From: Acidobacteriota bacterium
GTDB taxonomy: Bacteria > Acidobacteriota > Aminicenantia > Aminicenantales > Saccharicenantaceae
DNA: 6,368 nt
Reading direction: 5' to 3'
NCBI GenBank assembly: GCA_003476685.1
Contig: DMVN01000247.1
Span: 2,295-8,662 of the forward strand
Positions 5,632-6,368 of the stretch are shown here, piece by piece. The number at the start of each line of letters is the position of its first letter. The first letter of the stretch is position 1. A program made the translations under genes and the position numbers. The notes beneath the pieces are model-generated. The model saw only the letters and a program-made list of their open reading frames with translations. It searched no databases and was not told the origin of the DNA.

Positions 5632-6368
5632 ATGGCCATCGAGAGAATTGAACTTAATTGTTTACGGCTGCCCTACGTTCATTTTTTTGAGACCAGCTTC
5701 GGTCGGACCTACGACCGCACCTTCATCGTCATCCGGGTTTATGAAGACGGGGTGGTTGGTTACGGCGAGTGCGTGGCCGAAGAAAAACCGCTTTACAGCG
5801 GCGAGACCACAGAGACCGCCTGGCACATCCTGAAGGACTTTTTAATTCCGCTGGTTTTCAGCCGGGGAATTGTTGAACCCGAAGATTATTATGAAGCGGC
5901 CAGGGTTTTCCGCGGTAACCAGATGGCCAAAGCTGGCCTGGAACTGGCTCTCTGGGATTTAAAAGCTAAAAAAATGGGTGTGCCTCTTTCCAGGCTCTGG
6001 GGTGGCGTGCGAGAAGAAATCCCGGCTGGCGTGAGTGCAGGCATAGAAGATTCGGTGCCGGAACTGTTAGCCCGCATTGAAGGATACCTGAACCAGGGTT
6101 ATGAAAGAATAAAAATAAAGATTAAGCCGGGCTGGGATGTCGAGGTCTGCCGGGCGATAAGAGAAAAATACCCGGAGCTTCTGCTCCAGGCCGATGCTAA
6201 CGGAGCTTATTCCATAGAGCAGGCCGAGCACCTGAGGAAGCTGGATGCCTTCAAATTGCTGATGGTAGAACAGCCTTTTCCTCCCTATGACCTCTGGGAC
6301 CACAGCCGGCTTCAACGCAAAATGACCACGCCGCTGTGCCTGGACGAAAGCATCATTTCTTTTGATTC
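5632..6368 (+). CDS. menC: o-succinylbenzoate synthase / N-succinylamino acid racemase family enolase, 3'-partial
   Basis: This is an enolase-superfamily (mandelate racemase/muconate cycloisomerase) enzyme of the OSBS/NSAR group: either dehydration to o-succinylbenzoate in menaquinone synthesis, or racemization of N-succinylamino acids, or both. The frame stays open for 245 codons to the window edge; the family is about 370 residues, so the C-terminal third is missing. The capping domain shows FFETSFGRTYDR (18-29), GYGECVAEEKPLYS (43-56) and NQMAKAGLELALWDLKAK (96-113). The barrel shows GVSAGIE (133-139), the catalytic KIK (Lys161, Lys163) and metal ligands Asp188 (DAN), Glu213 (VEQP) and Asp238 (LDES). 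The second catalytic lysine, expected near 263, is beyond the window. ATG at 5632 has AGGTG at 5623-5627, and an in-frame TGA (5626-5628) rules out an earlier start. The symbol menC is the family name; no other men gene is visible, and the upstream GNAT favours the racemase role. Confidence 0.93.
   Translation, partial: MAIERIELNCLRLPYVHFFETSFGRTYDRTFIVIRVYEDGVVGYGECVAEEKPLYSGETTETAWHILKDFLIPLVFSRGIVEPEDYYEAARVFRGNQMAKAGLELALWDLKAKKMGVPLSRLWGGVREEIPAGVSAGIEDSVPELLARIEGYLNQGYERIKIKIKPGWDVEVCRAIREKYPELLLQADANGAYSIEQAEHLRKLDAFKLLMVEQPFPPYDLWDHSRLQRKMTTPLCLDESIISFD

Overview
The window is a stretch of Gram-negative-type bacterial chromosome with every convincing gene on the + strand. The evidence for two membranes is an outer-membrane TolC-family protein and a glycosyltransferase of the WaaE/LgtF lipopolysaccharide-core type. 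By eye the DNA is moderately GC-rich, with frequent AGG/CGG arginine and CTG leucine codons. Taxonomy cannot be fixed from the sequence alone. The mix (TolC, LPS-core transferases, a low-GC/Deinococcus-type OSBS/NSAR enolase with a COG3375 acetyltransferase) would fit a deep Gram-negative lineage near Acidobacteriota or Aminicenantes, but that is a low-confidence guess.

Layout: (1) 1-873, the C-terminal ~290 residues of TsaD (tRNA t6A synthesis), cut by the left edge. (2) 874-1152, a gene-free gap with a weak candidate terminator, a hairpin and a weak candidate promoter. (3) 1153-2733, a TolC/OEP-family outer-membrane protein with a GTG start and a strong Shine-Dalgarno. (4) 2776-5447, a compact three-gene unit: a WaaE-like family-2 glycosyltransferase, a divergent GT4-type glycosyltransferase and a COG3375-type GNAT acyltransferase. 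Each junction in this unit overlaps by 26 nt. (5) 5448-5631, an A-rich spacer with an 8-bp perfect inverted repeat. (6) 5632 to the right edge, an enolase-superfamily protein of the o-succinylbenzoate synthase / N-succinylamino acid racemase (OSBS/NSAR) group, cut by the window end.

How the genes may work together: the two glycosyltransferases probably build part of a surface glycolipid such as the lipid A core. The GNAT gene is translationally tied to them, yet its family is the usual companion of OSBS/NSAR enolases, whose gene follows. In that pairing the GNAT N-succinylates an amino acid and the enolase racemizes the N-succinyl product, giving a D-to-L amino acid route. The window may therefore join an envelope-glycan unit to an amino-acid racemization unit.

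The most unusual sequence-level features are a GTG start at 2776 with no Shine-Dalgarno, sitting at the expected start site of a candidate promoter and on the edge of a GGGTCA/TGACCC dyad; two identical 26-nt overlaps with TTG starts; and a GT4 protein lacking a normal EX7E motif. I see no mobile element, CRISPR array, tRNA or rRNA, and no clear evidence of a wholly new system.
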